This document shows, piece by piece, positions 53,951 to 62,577 of a stretch of DNA of 64,000 bases. Source of the stretch: Micromonospora sp. H61 (GTDB lineage Bacteria; Actinomycetota; Actinomycetes; Mycobacteriales; Micromonosporaceae); the NCBI RefSeq assembly GCF_018070325.1, contig NZ_JAGPXY010000003.1, positions 1-64,000 on the forward strand, read 5' to 3'. The first letter of the stretch is position 1, and every line of letters starts with the position of its first letter. Below the pieces are notes generated by a model. It saw nothing but the letters and a program-made list of their open reading frames with translations. It was not told the DNA's origin and did not search any database. Made by a program: the position numbers and the translations under genes.

Positions 53951-55014
53951 CGGTTCAACGCCTCCACCCACTGGCGGCCGACCTCGGCGGGATCCAGTGC
54001 CGCGCAGCGGGCGTGCCAGGACTTCTCGAAGTCGGCCAGTGTCGGCCGCTGGGCACCGGTCAGCCGGAGCACCGCGTCCGCGAGGGCGGCCGGCGACGTG
54101 TCCGCCGCCAACGCGCCAGGCACGAAGGTCGGGATCATCTCGTCCAGCGCGGGCACCGGGAGGGCCGCCACCGGCAGGCCCGCCTCGGCGGCCTCGACCA
54201 GGCTGAACCCGAAGGTCTCCGCACGAGACGGGTGGACCAGGAGATCCGCTTCGGCAAGTAGCTGGGCGACACCCGGCACCCGTCCGAGGAACGAGGTCCG
54301 GTGTTGCACACCCAGTTCCTGGGCCTTCGCGTGCAGCAGATCCCGCTCCTCGCCGTCGCCGGCGAGCGTGAGGTGGTACGCCTCCGGCAGCAGGGCCAGC
54401 GCGGAGATGGCGCAGGAGTGGTTCTTGTACGGGCGGAAGGCGGCCGTGGTGAGGAGGTTGATCCGCCGGTGGTCCACCACCTCGCGCGGTGCGACGAAGG
54501 GCCGAGGTGGCATCGGGTTGGTGATGGTGACCACCGGCTGCCCCGGCGCCAACTGCTGGACCGTGCGGGCGACACCGTTGGAGACGGCGACGACGAGCCG
54601 TGGACGCAGACCCTTGAGCCGCGAGAACCGGGCGAGCGTGCGCACCCGTCGGTCGATCCGCAGACGTTCCGGCAGCAGGGAGTGCTCCCAGGCGACGTAG
54701 CTGCGGCCGGACCCGGCGAGAGCGGCACCGACGGGCACGCTGCCCCACAGACCGCTGGCCACGATCTGGACGTCCGGTGCCAGGTTCTGCAGGCGCCGCC
54801 GCAGCGGCGGGACAGACTCCATCAACCGGGTGATCCGGGAACCGAGGCCCAGGGTGTCGACGGCCAGGTCGGCCAGTTCGGCGGGAACCCCCCGGGAGAC
54901 GACGGTTGCCGAGACCTCGACGCCCCGGGCCTGGAGGCCACGGATCAGCAGCGCCGCCGCCAGTTCCATGCCGTAGAGCGGTTCGAGCTGCGGCAGTACG
55001 AAGTGCAGACGCAT
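53947..55014 (-). CDS. GT4 glycosyltransferase of the exopolysaccharide locus
   Basis: A 355-aa GT-B enzyme. It begins MRLHFVLPQLEPLYGMELAA, has VVAVSNGVARTVQQL, TTAAFRPYKNHSCAI, LTLAGDGEERDLL and the EX7E-containing ETFGFSLVEAAEAGLPVAAL, placing it in GT4. It probably adds one sugar to the lipid-linked repeat. Its ATG overlaps the GT2 stop by one base (TGATG), and its stop overlaps the flippase start, so the whole run is translationally coupled. Confidence 0.85.
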   Translation of the reverse strand: MRLHFVLPQLEPLYGMELAAALLIRGLQARGVEVSATVVSRGVPAELADLAVDTLGLGSRITRLMESVPPLRRRLQNLAPDVQIVASGLWGSVPVGAALAGSGRSYVAWEHSLLPERLRIDRRVRTLARFSRLKGLRPRLVVAVSNGVARTVQQLAPGQPVVTITNPMPPRPFVAPREVVDHRRINLLTTAAFRPYKNHSCAISALALLPEAYHLTLAGDGEERDLLHAKAQELGVQHRTSFLGRVPGVAQLLAEADLLVHPSRAETFGFSLVEAAEAGLPVAALPVPALDEMIPTFVPGALAADTSPAALADAVLRLTGAQRPTLADFEKSWHARCAALDPAEVGRQWVEALNR

Positions 55015-55979
55015 CAGTGTGGCCGTTCGGTCTCAAGCGGTCGAGTGGGGCTGCTGGGGGCCTTCGACTTGCGCATGGCGACCCGTTCCAGGGTCGACCG
55101 GGGTACCAGCCCGAGCGCCGCCAGCACCGCGTTCCGGGCGGACGGAGGTGAGTTGCGGCGGATCGCCCGCACCATCTCCCGCACGCCCTCCCGGTCTCGG
55201 GCCTGCAGAGCGTAGCGGAGGGTCTGGGCCGCGATGAAGTCCGAGAAGGTCCCCGGCGCCCACACTCCCTCCCAGCGCTGGGCCCAGTGCCACGAGGTAC
55301 GCCAGTCCGCGCCGGCCGAGATCGACCCGGGGCTGCCCACCGTGTAGACGGCCGTCGCCTCCTCCACCTGGACGATCTTCACCCGGGGCAGCCGGGCGAC
55401 CCGGACCAGCCAGTCCCAGTCCTGGTGCCGGGGGAGCGTCTCGTCCCAGCGGCACTCGGTCGCCAACTCGTACGTGGTCAGGAGCGTCGACGTGGGCAGC
55501 GACTGCCGACCGATGCCGAGGTGACGGCGGCGGAACAGGTAGTCCTCCGGCAGCATGCCGTCGGGGATCACCTCGGCGGGGGCCGGTGTCGGCAGCGGCT
55601 CGGCGCCGTCCTTGCGTTGCAGGATCCGGGATGACACGACGGGGCGGAACCCGGCCGCCGCGACCCGCTCGAGCGCGGGCACCTGTGCCGCCAGCTTGGT
55701 CGGCAGCCAGGTGTCGTCGTCGTCGAGGAACGCGACGTGGCTGCCCGGGATGGCGTGGGTGACGCCGAGGTTGCGGGCGTACGACCCGCGTCGGCCGCCG
55801 CCGGTGCAGACCACCCGGTCGATGTGCTGTCCCAGGTTCCGCACCGTCTGCGGCACCTCCGGGGTGTCACAGACGACCACGATGTGTACGGATGCGCCCT
55901 GCTGGGATCGGGCGGAGAGCACCGCGTCGGCGATGCTGGGGCGGCCCGTGGTGGGGATCACGACGGATACGTTCGGCAT
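55014..55979 (-). CDS. GT2 family glycosyltransferase
   Basis: A 321-aa GT-A inverting enzyme. The N-terminus MPNVSVVIPTTGRPSIADAV is the classic GT2 start; GSYARNLGVTHAIPGSHVAF then FLDDDDTWLPTKL gives the DxD metal/donor motif. Later LPRHQDWDWLVRVA contains the likely catalytic-base Asp. ATG 55979 is chosen since a GGAG lies 6 nt upstream; ATG 55991 is the alternative. A very strong hairpin lies between it and the preceding sugar-transferase gene. Confidence 0.87.
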   Translation of the reverse strand: MPNVSVVIPTTGRPSIADAVLSARSQQGASVHIVVVCDTPEVPQTVRNLGQHIDRVVCTGGGRRGSYARNLGVTHAIPGSHVAFLDDDDTWLPTKLAAQVPALERVAAAGFRPVVSSRILQRKDGAEPLPTPAPAEVIPDGMLPEDYLFRRRHLGIGRQSLPTSTLLTTYELATECRWDETLPRHQDWDWLVRVARLPRVKIVQVEEATAVYTVGSPGSISAGADWRTSWHWAQRWEGVWAPGTFSDFIAAQTLRYALQARDREGVREMVRAIRRNSPPSARNAVLAALGLVPRSTLERVAMRKSKAPSSPTRPLETERPH

Positions 55980-56006
55980 TGCGTTCTCCATGCGTTGGGG
56001 GTACGC

Positions 56007-56057
56007 CCGGCACACCGCCGCCGGGTACGGCCGTGGCCGTACCCGGCGGAGTGCCGG
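56007..56057 (-). terminator. strong hairpin inside the exopolysaccharide operon
   Basis: A perfect 15-bp stem (56018-56032 with 56035-56049, loop GT) is extended by CCGGCAC (56007-56013) and GTGCCGG (56051-56057). It sits between the sugar transferase stop and the GT2 start, so it may terminate or attenuate transcription within the cluster. Confidence 0.7.
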
Positions 56058-56069
56058 TGCGTGGGCGGA

Positions 56070-57710
56070 TCAGCGGCCGCCGGCGCGGAACACCTCGGTC
56101 ACCGTACGGAGCACCACCTTGACGTCGAGCCAGAGGGACCAGTTCTCGATGTAGAAGTTGTCGAAGCGGGCCCGGTCGGAAATCGGGGTGTCGCCGCGCA
56201 ACCCGCTGACCTGCGCCAAGCCGGTGAGCCCGACCGGGACGCGGTGGCGCATCGCGTACTGGGGGTATTCGGCCGAGAACTTCTCGACGAAGTAGGGACG
56301 CTCGGGTCGGGGGCCGACCACGCTCATGTCGCCACGGAGGATGTTCCAGAGCTGCGGAAGCTCGTCGAGGGAGGTCCTGCGCATGATCCGACCGATCGGC
56401 CCCACCCGCCGGTCGTTGGCGATGGACCAGTTGGTCTGCGACTCGTGCTCGTCGACGGGGCGCATGGACCGGAACTTGATGATGTTGAAAGGTCGGCCGT
56501 GCCGACCGATGCGCTCCTGGTAGAAGAAGATGCCGGGGCCACCGTCGATGAGCGTGGCGACCGCGCAGATGAGGAGCACCGGGCTCAGCAGGAGCAGCGC
56601 CACCGAGGCGAACGCGATGTCCGACGCGCGCTTGAGCGCGGACTGTGGGCCGGAGAGGGTGATGTCGCCGATGCTGACGACCGGAACCGCGCCGATGTGG
56701 TCGCCGTGCGAACGGGACCCCCAGAGGGGGGTGGCAGCCCACAGGTCGCACTCCGCCGTCCGCGGCCGGGCCAGGATCTCCATGAGTGAGGTCTCGGAGC
56801 AGCTCGCGTCCGCGACGATCACCACGTCGCACTCGCGCAGCCGTACGAGACTGTCGAGGTCGTCGAGGGATCCGATCAGCGGCAGCGCCGACGGGCCGTC
56901 CGGGGTGTCGACACAACCCACGAAGCGCAGGCCGTACTGGGGGTAGCGGCGCAGGAGCCGGGCCAGTTCCACTGCGGTGGGGCCACTGCCGACGATGATG
57001 GTGTTGTGCTCGACCCACCGGCGCTTGCGGGCGACGATGGCGAATTCGCGGGTGACAGCCCGCCCGAGGATGACCAGCCCCGCCGACGCGGCGACACCGC
57101 GGGTGAAGCTGAAGACGTACTCGGCGGATTCGTGACGCATCGCCGCGACGATGGCCACCGCGGACGCCGCGGCCAGCAGGCGCCCGCAGAGGCTCGGCAC
57201 CTCGTCGAGGAAGCTCACGTGCCGTCGCGCCCGGTAGAGGCCGCCGCTGGCAAAGATGATGACGGTCAGGACCGTCATGGCCAGGGTGCCGCGCCAGTAC
57301 TGCTGAGTGACAAGCAGGGGCGTGAGCAGTGCCAGGACGTCGACCGGCGCGGTCATCATCCAGGCCCGCAGCCACCGGGTCCGGGTCGAGGCGCGCGAGC
57401 CGGCGTACGGCAGGACAGCGGTCGTGTCCAGGCCGGCGCGAGGCTCGTGCTCTGCAGGCGCAGGCGCAGGCGCAGGCGCCGGTGCTGGCGGGGTCGAGCG
57501 CCGGTCGGCGGGCGACGGGACGGCCGGGGTCTGGTAACCGGAAGTCTGGTAGCCGGCAGGCTGGTAACCGGGGAATTGGTAGGCGGGAGGGCGACTCCCG
57601 CCGCGGCTCCCCTCGTCGTCCCCCTCACCGTCGCCCGGGGCATCGGTGGCATTGCCGTCGCGGTCATCGACCGGTACAGGTCGATGCCACATGGCGGGCT
57701 GATTGGACAT
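56070..57710 (-). CDS. polyprenyl glycosylphosphotransferase (WbaP/CpsE-type initiating sugar transferase)
   Basis: A 546-aa membrane enzyme that starts repeat-unit synthesis by moving a sugar-1-phosphate to undecaprenyl phosphate. After a disordered head with GYQ-type repeats and an Ala-Pro run come four helices, a Rossmann-like CoA-binding module (NTIIVGSGPTAVELARLL), a fifth hydrophobic hairpin (KRASDIAFASVALLLLSP), and the bacterial sugar transferase domain: FFYQERIGRHGRPFNIIKFR, RRTSLDELPQLWNIL (catalytic DE) and MSVVGPRPERPYF. ATG 57710 has GGAGG 6 nt upstream. Confidence 0.92.
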   Translation of the reverse strand: MSNQPAMWHRPVPVDDRDGNATDAPGDGEGDDEGSRGGSRPPAYQFPGYQPAGYQTSGYQTPAVPSPADRRSTPPAPAPAPAPAPAEHEPRAGLDTTAVLPYAGSRASTRTRWLRAWMMTAPVDVLALLTPLLVTQQYWRGTLAMTVLTVIIFASGGLYRARRHVSFLDEVPSLCGRLLAAASAVAIVAAMRHESAEYVFSFTRGVAASAGLVILGRAVTREFAIVARKRRWVEHNTIIVGSGPTAVELARLLRRYPQYGLRFVGCVDTPDGPSALPLIGSLDDLDSLVRLRECDVVIVADASCSETSLMEILARPRTAECDLWAATPLWGSRSHGDHIGAVPVVSIGDITLSGPQSALKRASDIAFASVALLLLSPVLLICAVATLIDGGPGIFFYQERIGRHGRPFNIIKFRSMRPVDEHESQTNWSIANDRRVGPIGRIMRRTSLDELPQLWNILRGDMSVVGPRPERPYFVEKFSAEYPQYAMRHRVPVGLTGLAQVSGLRGDTPISDRARFDNFYIENWSLWLDVKVVLRTVTEVFRAGGR

Positions 57711-57770
57711 GGTGGACCTCCCCGTGAGGGCCGGCTGACCTGGCCGGTCCGTAACTCGAGACAAGGCAGC

Positions 57771-57791
57771 GGCCGGTAACAGCCACCGGCC
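57771..57791 (-). terminator. hairpin after the LCP gene
   Basis: GGCCGGT (57771-57777) pairs with ACCGGCC (57785-57791) around a 7-nt loop, 6 nt beyond the LCP stop and 61 nt before the sugar transferase start. Confidence 0.45.
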
Positions 57792-57797
57792 CGGGTG

Positions 57798-58871
57798 TTA
57801 CTTGGCGCTGGCGAGAATCTCGTCGACGGAGTCCCGGCGCACGGCATCGTAGAAGGTCTTTGCCTTCTCGGTGTTCGCGAAGACGACGCTCTCGCTGCCC
57901 ACTCGACCGGTGCCCTTCGTCGGGCTGGTGACGAAGGTGAGATTACGGCCGCGGAGGCCCCGCAGGTCTGTCGCCATACTGACGAGCGACATCTTCTCGT
58001 CCACCGACACTGCGCTCGAGGTCGCCTTGACGAAGGAGTTGAGCCGCCCGGGGTTGGTGACGATGCCGCCGGACACGGCCTTGTCGAGGATGGCCTTGAT
58101 GACCTGCTGTTGGTGACGGATGCGGGCGAAGTCGCCGTCGGCGAACTGTTTGCGCTGGCGGGAGTAGTCCAGGGCCGTCTCACCGTCCATCCGCTGCATG
58201 CCCTGCTCGAACTTGCGGAACGGCGGGTGGATCGACGTGAACGACTTCTCCGCGTTGATGTTGACGCCGTCCAGGGCGTCGATGATTTCCTTGAAGCCGG
58301 CGAAGTCGACAATCATGACGTGGTCGATTCGCACCGTGGTGAACGATTCGACTGTTTGCACCATCAGCGGAATGCCACCCCAGGCGTACGCTGCGTTGAT
58401 CTTCGCATCGCGGCCGCCGTTCTGACCGTTCTTGGCCTTCGGCACGTTCACCCAGGTGTCCCGAGGGATCGAGACGAGTTGCGCGCTGGCCCGGTCCTTC
58501 GGGATGTGCGCGACGATGATGGTGTCCGTGCGCGAGCCGCCCGTGCTCTCCGGGTCGCGGGAATCGCTTCCCAGGATCAGGATGTTCATCGCACCGTTTG
58601 CCACCGCCTGCGGACGCCCCTCCTCGGGCACGTCGGCGAAGGCGTCCACCCGGTCGATGTCCTTCTCGACCGAGCGGAGATAGAGGGCACCACCGATCAT
58701 GCTGCCGCCGCCCAGGATCGCTGCGACTACCAGGCAGATGACGAGGACGCGACGCCAGCGAGGGCCACGACGTCGCCGCTTGCCCCCGGCCGGGACATCC
58801 TCGTGCGGATCGACTGAATGTGGATCGACGAACTCGGTGTCGGCATCGGTGTACCGCTGAGCACCAGACAT
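57798..58871 (-). CDS. LytR-CpsA-Psr (LCP) family cell-wall polymer ligase
   Basis: A 357-aa membrane-anchored protein: acidic cytoplasmic head, basic RRRRGPRWRR stop-transfer, one helix (about 40-62), then the extracellular LCP domain. Conserved pieces are ILILGSDSRD, SRTDTIIVAHIPKD, VSIPRDTWVNVP, DAKINAAYAWGG, and DYSRQRKQFADGDFARIRHQ, which hold the Arg/Asp residues that bind the polyprenyl pyrophosphate. LCP enzymes attach polymers from the lipid carrier to peptidoglycan, so the exopolysaccharide may be wall-linked. ATG 58871 gives the head MSGAQRYTDADTEF. Confidence 0.92.
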   Translation of the reverse strand: MSGAQRYTDADTEFVDPHSVDPHEDVPAGGKRRRRGPRWRRVLVICLVVAAILGGGSMIGGALYLRSVEKDIDRVDAFADVPEEGRPQAVANGAMNILILGSDSRDPESTGGSRTDTIIVAHIPKDRASAQLVSIPRDTWVNVPKAKNGQNGGRDAKINAAYAWGGIPLMVQTVESFTTVRIDHVMIVDFAGFKEIIDALDGVNINAEKSFTSIHPPFRKFEQGMQRMDGETALDYSRQRKQFADGDFARIRHQQQVIKAILDKAVSGGIVTNPGRLNSFVKATSSAVSVDEKMSLVSMATDLRGLRGRNLTFVTSPTKGTGRVGSESVVFANTEKAKTFYDAVRRDSVDEILASAK

Positions 58872-59110
58872 GCCGGCGATGCTACTGATTGCGTGCGCCT
58901 GACGTGCACCCTCGTCCTTTCGGGTATCGCATGCCTGCCGACCGGCGTGGCGAACCCGCCCCTGCGTTCGGACGGACTGCCGGTAACGCCGGCCCGGGAG
59001 CGCTTTCAAGGCCCTATTCTGCTGCCCCGGCATGAGGGCGGAAACACCGTGACCATCGGCTTTCGCGAGGACCCTCCCGCTGCCGCCCGAACCCTGCTAC
59101 AACGGCACCC

Positions 59111-59944
59111 GTGGATCGAATCAAGCTCCGACGGGCCGTCGCGCGTACCCCACTCGCCCCGATTGCCGCCTTTCCCAAGAGGCTTCGCACGATCGCACGG
59201 CACGACGCGAAGGTGCTGCGCCGCTCGGCGCGCTGGCTGCTGACCTCCCGCGAGCACCACAACTACACGTACGACCTCACCTCGTTGAGCCGCAACCACC
59301 TCTCCTGGTTCGTCAGCGTCGTCTGCGACATCCCGGTCAAACAGGTACGGGCGTACCTCGGTGAGATCGAGTCGGACGACAGCCTGCGCCAGCACCTCCT
59401 GGCGGCGATCGCCGCCTCCGACCGGCGCGGCCTCGCCGACAAGGAGATCCGCTACGCCCGGCGGATCGGCTGGTACGCCATCGTCCGTGCCACCCGCCCC
59501 ACCCACGTCGTCGAGACCGGTGTCGACAAGGGACTCGGCAGCGTCGTCCTGGCGTCCGCCCTGCTGCGCAACGCCCAGGAGGGACACCCGGGCCGGGTCA
59601 CCTCCCTGGACATCAACCCCGAGGCCGGCTACCTCGCCCGGGTCGCGCCATGGTCGGAGGTCGTCGACCTGGTGATCGGCGACTCGATCGCCTCGATCGG
59701 CGCGCTGGACCGCCCGGTCGACCTGTTCCTGCACGACAGCGACCACAGCCGCGCCCACGAGAAGCGTGAGTTCGACGCCGTGGAGCCGAAGCTCGCCCCC
59801 GGCGCGATCCTGCTCACCGACAACGTCACCAGCACCAACGTGCTCGCCGAGCACGCCGAACGCACCGGCCGGCGGTTCCTCGCCTACCGGGAGAGCCCGG
59901 CCAACCACTGGTACCCGGGCGACGGGATCGGCGTGGCATGGTAG
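59111..59944 (+). CDS. class I SAM-dependent methyltransferase
   Basis: A 277-aa soluble protein. Motif I is HVVETGVDKGLGSVVLASAL; the acidic end of strand 2 is VTSLDINPEAGYLA, and DLFLHDSDHSRAHEKREFD followed by LAPGAILLTDNV fits the Methyltransf_24 type often found in cell-envelope polysaccharide clusters. It could methylate a sugar of the polymer. The start is GTG 59111; no strong SD is visible. It is divergent from LCP, sharing a 239-bp regulatory region. Confidence 0.8.
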   Translation: MDRIKLRRAVARTPLAPIAAFPKRLRTIARHDAKVLRRSARWLLTSREHHNYTYDLTSLSRNHLSWFVSVVCDIPVKQVRAYLGEIESDDSLRQHLLAAIAASDRRGLADKEIRYARRIGWYAIVRATRPTHVVETGVDKGLGSVVLASALLRNAQEGHPGRVTSLDINPEAGYLARVAPWSEVVDLVIGDSIASIGALDRPVDLFLHDSDHSRAHEKREFDAVEPKLAPGAILLTDNVTSTNVLAEHAERTGRRFLAYRESPANHWYPGDGIGVAW

Positions 59945-59948
59945 CCGG

Positions 59949-60767
59949 GTGCGGCTGACCTCGATTCACACGTACCCCATCAAGGGCTGTCACCGGCTCG
60001 ACCACGACGGCGCGTTCGTGCACCAGTGGGGCCTGGCCGGCGACCGGCGTTGGATGGTCGTGGACGCCGACGGCGTCGGCGTCACCCAGCGGGACACGGC
60101 CCGGCTCGTCACCCTGCGCGCCGCCGTGCGCCCCGGGGGTCTGTCGCTGCGCGCCGACGGGCAACCCGACCTCGACGTGCCCGAGCCGGCCGGCGGCGAA
60201 CCGGTCGCGGTCCGTACCTTCCGCAGCCGCACCTTCCCGGTCCCCGCGCTGCCGGCCGGTCAGGCGGCCGACGACTGGCTCGGCGTCCTGCTCGGCCGAC
60301 TGGTCCGACTGGTCTGGCTGGCCCAGCCGACCCGCCACCTGGCCGCCGGGACCCGCGAACACGACACCGGTGACCAGGTCAGTTTCGCCGACGCCTACCC
60401 GGTGCTGCTGGCGAACGCCGCCTCCCTCGACGCCCTCAACGACTGGCTGGCCGAGGCGGGCGAGGAACCGGTGCCGATGACCCGCTTCCGACCCAACCTG
60501 GTCGTCGACGGTGCGCCGGCCTGGGCCGAGGACGACTGGGTGGGTCGGCGGCTGCGCATCGGCGACCGGAATTTCCAGGCCGCCGGGCCGTGCGACCGCT
60601 GCGTGGTGACCACCACCGACCAGGAGACCGGGGTACGCACCAAAGAGCCGCTGCGCACCCTCGGGCGGCACCGCAACGTCAAGCAGAAACTCCTCTTCGG
60701 ACTGAACCTGGTGCCGCTCGACAGCGGACCGCTGGCGGTGCACGCCCCGATCGTCGTCGCGCCCTGA
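59949..60767 (+). CDS. MOSC domain protein
   Basis: A 272-aa protein with an N-terminal MOSC_N beta-barrel (LTSIHTYPIKGCHRLDHDGA, GDRRWMVVDADG) and a MOSC domain (FADAYPVLLANAASLDALN, TRFRPNLVVDGAPAWAEDDW). The conserved Cys is in AAGPCDRCVVTTTDQETG. Relatives such as mARC/YcbX bind molybdenum cofactor and reduce N-hydroxylated compounds. GTG 59949 is 4 nt after the methyltransferase stop, so the two are probably co-transcribed although not obviously related. Confidence 0.87.
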   Translation: MRLTSIHTYPIKGCHRLDHDGAFVHQWGLAGDRRWMVVDADGVGVTQRDTARLVTLRAAVRPGGLSLRADGQPDLDVPEPAGGEPVAVRTFRSRTFPVPALPAGQAADDWLGVLLGRLVRLVWLAQPTRHLAAGTREHDTGDQVSFADAYPVLLANAASLDALNDWLAEAGEEPVPMTRFRPNLVVDGAPAWAEDDWVGRRLRIGDRNFQAAGPCDRCVVTTTDQETGVRTKEPLRTLGRHRNVKQKLLFGLNLVPLDSGPLAVHAPIVVAP

Positions 60768-60878
60768 CCGGGCCGCCGACCAGCAATCGGCACCCCACGG
60801 TCACCGTCCGTCGATGCTGTCTTAGCTTTGGCTTAGCCCGCTTGTCGGTACCCGACCGGGTCCGGCAGCATCGCCGTC

Positions 60879-61862
60879 GTGACGGACGGAAGCGCTGTCG
60901 ACATCAACATCGACCTGGACCATCCTCCAGAGGACCGGCCCGCGCCGTCGTCCGGCGCGAAACCCTGGCTGGTCGCCACCGGCGTCACAGTCCTCGCGGC
61001 GACGCTCGGACTCACCCTCACCCTGCGCTCCGGCTCCACCCCGGCCTGCGCCGCCGGCCGGACGCTGGCCGCCGCGCCACCCACCGGCAACGCCACGCAC
61101 ACCGGCAAGGCCACCTTCTACGACTCCAAGGGCGCCGGCGGCAACTGCTCGAACCCGGCTGCCCCCGCCAACCGGCTCTACGTCGCACTCGGCCCGACGG
61201 AATACTCCGCCGGTGCCGCCTGCGGCGGATTCCTCGACGTCGTCGGCCCCAAGGGCACCGTCCGGGTGCTCATCATGGACCAGTGCCCGGAGTGCGAGCC
61301 CGGCCACCTCGACCTGTCCCGCGAGGCGTTCGCCCGGATCGCCGACCCGGTCCAGGGTCTCGTTCCGGTCACCTACCGTGCGGTGGTCAACCCGCCGCTG
61401 CCCGGACCACTCACCTTCCGGATCAAGGAGGGCGCGTCACAGTGGTGGTTCGCCGTCCGCGTCGGCAACCACGGCAACCCGCTGCGGTCCGTCGAGGTCC
61501 GGCAGCGTGACAGCGACCCCTGGCAGTCGGCCGCCCGGCAGGACTACAACTACTGGCTGATCGCCTCCGGCGCCGGGCCGGGCCCGTTCAACGTCCGGGT
61601 CACCGACGTTTACGGCAACCGGGTCACCGTCGGGGGCATCCGGATGGCGCCGGGCCAGGTACAGAACAGCACGGTCCGGATGTACGCACCCGGAGCCGCC
61701 ACACGTCGTCCGTCCGCGTCGGCCCGACCGTCGAGCAGCCGACCCGCCGTCACGCCGACGCCGACCCGTCGCTCGGTCGAGGTGGCGAGGACGAGCGCTC
61801 CGGCCACCGACGCGCCGACCACCAGCTCGGCCCGCGCCAACGCCCGCTGGTGCGAGGGCTGA
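60879..61862 (+). CDS. bacterial expansin (EXLX1-like), membrane-anchored or secreted
   Basis: A 327-aa cell-wall-loosening protein. A hydrophobic helix at 29-48 serves as signal or anchor. Domain 1 is a double-psi beta-barrel (about 73-165): GKATFYDSKGAGGNCSNP, GAACGGFLDV, and MDQCPECEPGHLDLS, whose Asp134 and Asp145 match Asp71 and the essential Asp82 of Bacillus EXLX1 with the same spacing. Domain 2 is a CBM63-like sandwich with the aromatic binding strip (SQWWFAVRVGNHGNP, Trp189-Trp190; NYWL). A Thr/Ser/Pro/Arg tail follows. Expansins slip cellulose/xyloglucan contacts without hydrolysis; it fits with the pectate lyase and GH12 enzymes nearby. Confidence 0.9.
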   Translation: MTDGSAVDINIDLDHPPEDRPAPSSGAKPWLVATGVTVLAATLGLTLTLRSGSTPACAAGRTLAAAPPTGNATHTGKATFYDSKGAGGNCSNPAAPANRLYVALGPTEYSAGAACGGFLDVVGPKGTVRVLIMDQCPECEPGHLDLSREAFARIADPVQGLVPVTYRAVVNPPLPGPLTFRIKEGASQWWFAVRVGNHGNPLRSVEVRQRDSDPWQSAARQDYNYWLIASGAGPGPFNVRVTDVYGNRVTVGGIRMAPGQVQNSTVRMYAPGAATRRPSASARPSSSRPAVTPTPTRRSVEVARTSAPATDAPTTSSARANARWCEG

Positions 61863-61866
61863 CCGC

Positions 61867-62403
61867 TCAGTCGGCCACCGTCAGATCGAGCCACATCAGA
61901 ATCTCGTCCCGGTCGTCATCGGGGGCCACCCGCAACGCGCCCGGCAGCCGGCCGATCTCCCGGTACCCGAGGCGGCCGTAGAACTTGTCCAACCCCAGGC
62001 CGTCGCGCACCGTGACGTGCAGCGCCTCATGGCCCAACGCCCTGCCCAGCCGGGCGGCCTCCACCATCAGCGCCGAGCCGTAGCCGGTGCCCTGGGTGTC
62101 CGGGTGGACCATCACCCGCTTCAGCACACACCAGTGCGCCGTGAGCGGGAAGCGGTTGTCACTGAAGATCAGCATTGCCGCCAACCGGTCCCCGGAGTAG
62201 CCGACCAGCAGCCGGTCCGGTCCGTCGGCGATGCCGGCGAAGGTCGGATCGGCGGTGACGTGCACGTCGGTGGCGGTGACCGGTGGCACGAAACCGACAG
62301 CGCCGCCGGCGTTGCTGACGTCCACCCAGAGGTCGACGATCTCGGCACGCAGCTGCGGGGTCAGGTCAGGGTCGAGGACGAAGCGCAGACTCACGCTCGC
62401 CAT
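61867..62403 (-). CDS. GNAT-family N-acetyltransferase
   Basis: A 178-aa acetyltransferase. The acetyl-CoA motif A is VLKRVMVHPDTQGTGYGSALM (Q/RxxGxG/A as QGTGYG), preceded by LLVGYSGDRLAAMLIFSD and followed by LHVTVRDGLGLDKFYGRLGY. Substrate unknown. ATG 62403 (MASVSLRFVLDPD) is the most natural start, with GTG 62394 possible. It lies 100 bp downstream of the tRNA gene on the same strand. Confidence 0.85.
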   Translation of the reverse strand: MASVSLRFVLDPDLTPQLRAEIVDLWVDVSNAGGAVGFVPPVTATDVHVTADPTFAGIADGPDRLLVGYSGDRLAAMLIFSDNRFPLTAHWCVLKRVMVHPDTQGTGYGSALMVEAARLGRALGHEALHVTVRDGLGLDKFYGRLGYREIGRLPGALRVAPDDDRDEILMWLDLTVAD

Positions 62404-62503
62404 CCTGACCCAACGACCAGGCCCACGACCCGCGACAGTGACGCGCCCGACAGCCGATCCTGGCTCCGACCGAGCCAGGATCCGTCGCGACTCAATGGCG
62501 ATG

Positions 62504-62577
62504 TGGGGCCGACGGGATTCGAACCCGCACTGGTGCGGACCTAAACCGCATGCCTCCTGCCGTTGGGCTACGGCCCC
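62504..62577 (-). tRNA. tRNA with UAG anticodon (Leu by anticodon) but a class I, short variable loop
   Basis: A full cloverleaf of 74 nt can be drawn: acceptor GGGGCCG/CGGCCCC with discriminator A, D-arm GCC/GGC with loop CAACGGCAGGA, anticodon stem TGCGG/CCGCA with loop TTTAGGT (anticodon TAG at 62543-62541), a five-base variable loop CCAGT, and T-arm GCGGG-TTCGAAT-CCCGT. CCA is not encoded. The anticodon reads the CUA leucine codon, and its loop equals that of ordinary tRNA-Leu(UAG). But leucine tRNAs of bacteria have a long variable arm, which is missing here. The 5' ten bases overlap the end of the HNH nuclease gene. Confidence 0.85.

Noticed and set aside
59006..59908. 300-codon minus-strand frame
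   Set aside because: It is antisense to the methyltransferase and lacks any recognisable motif.
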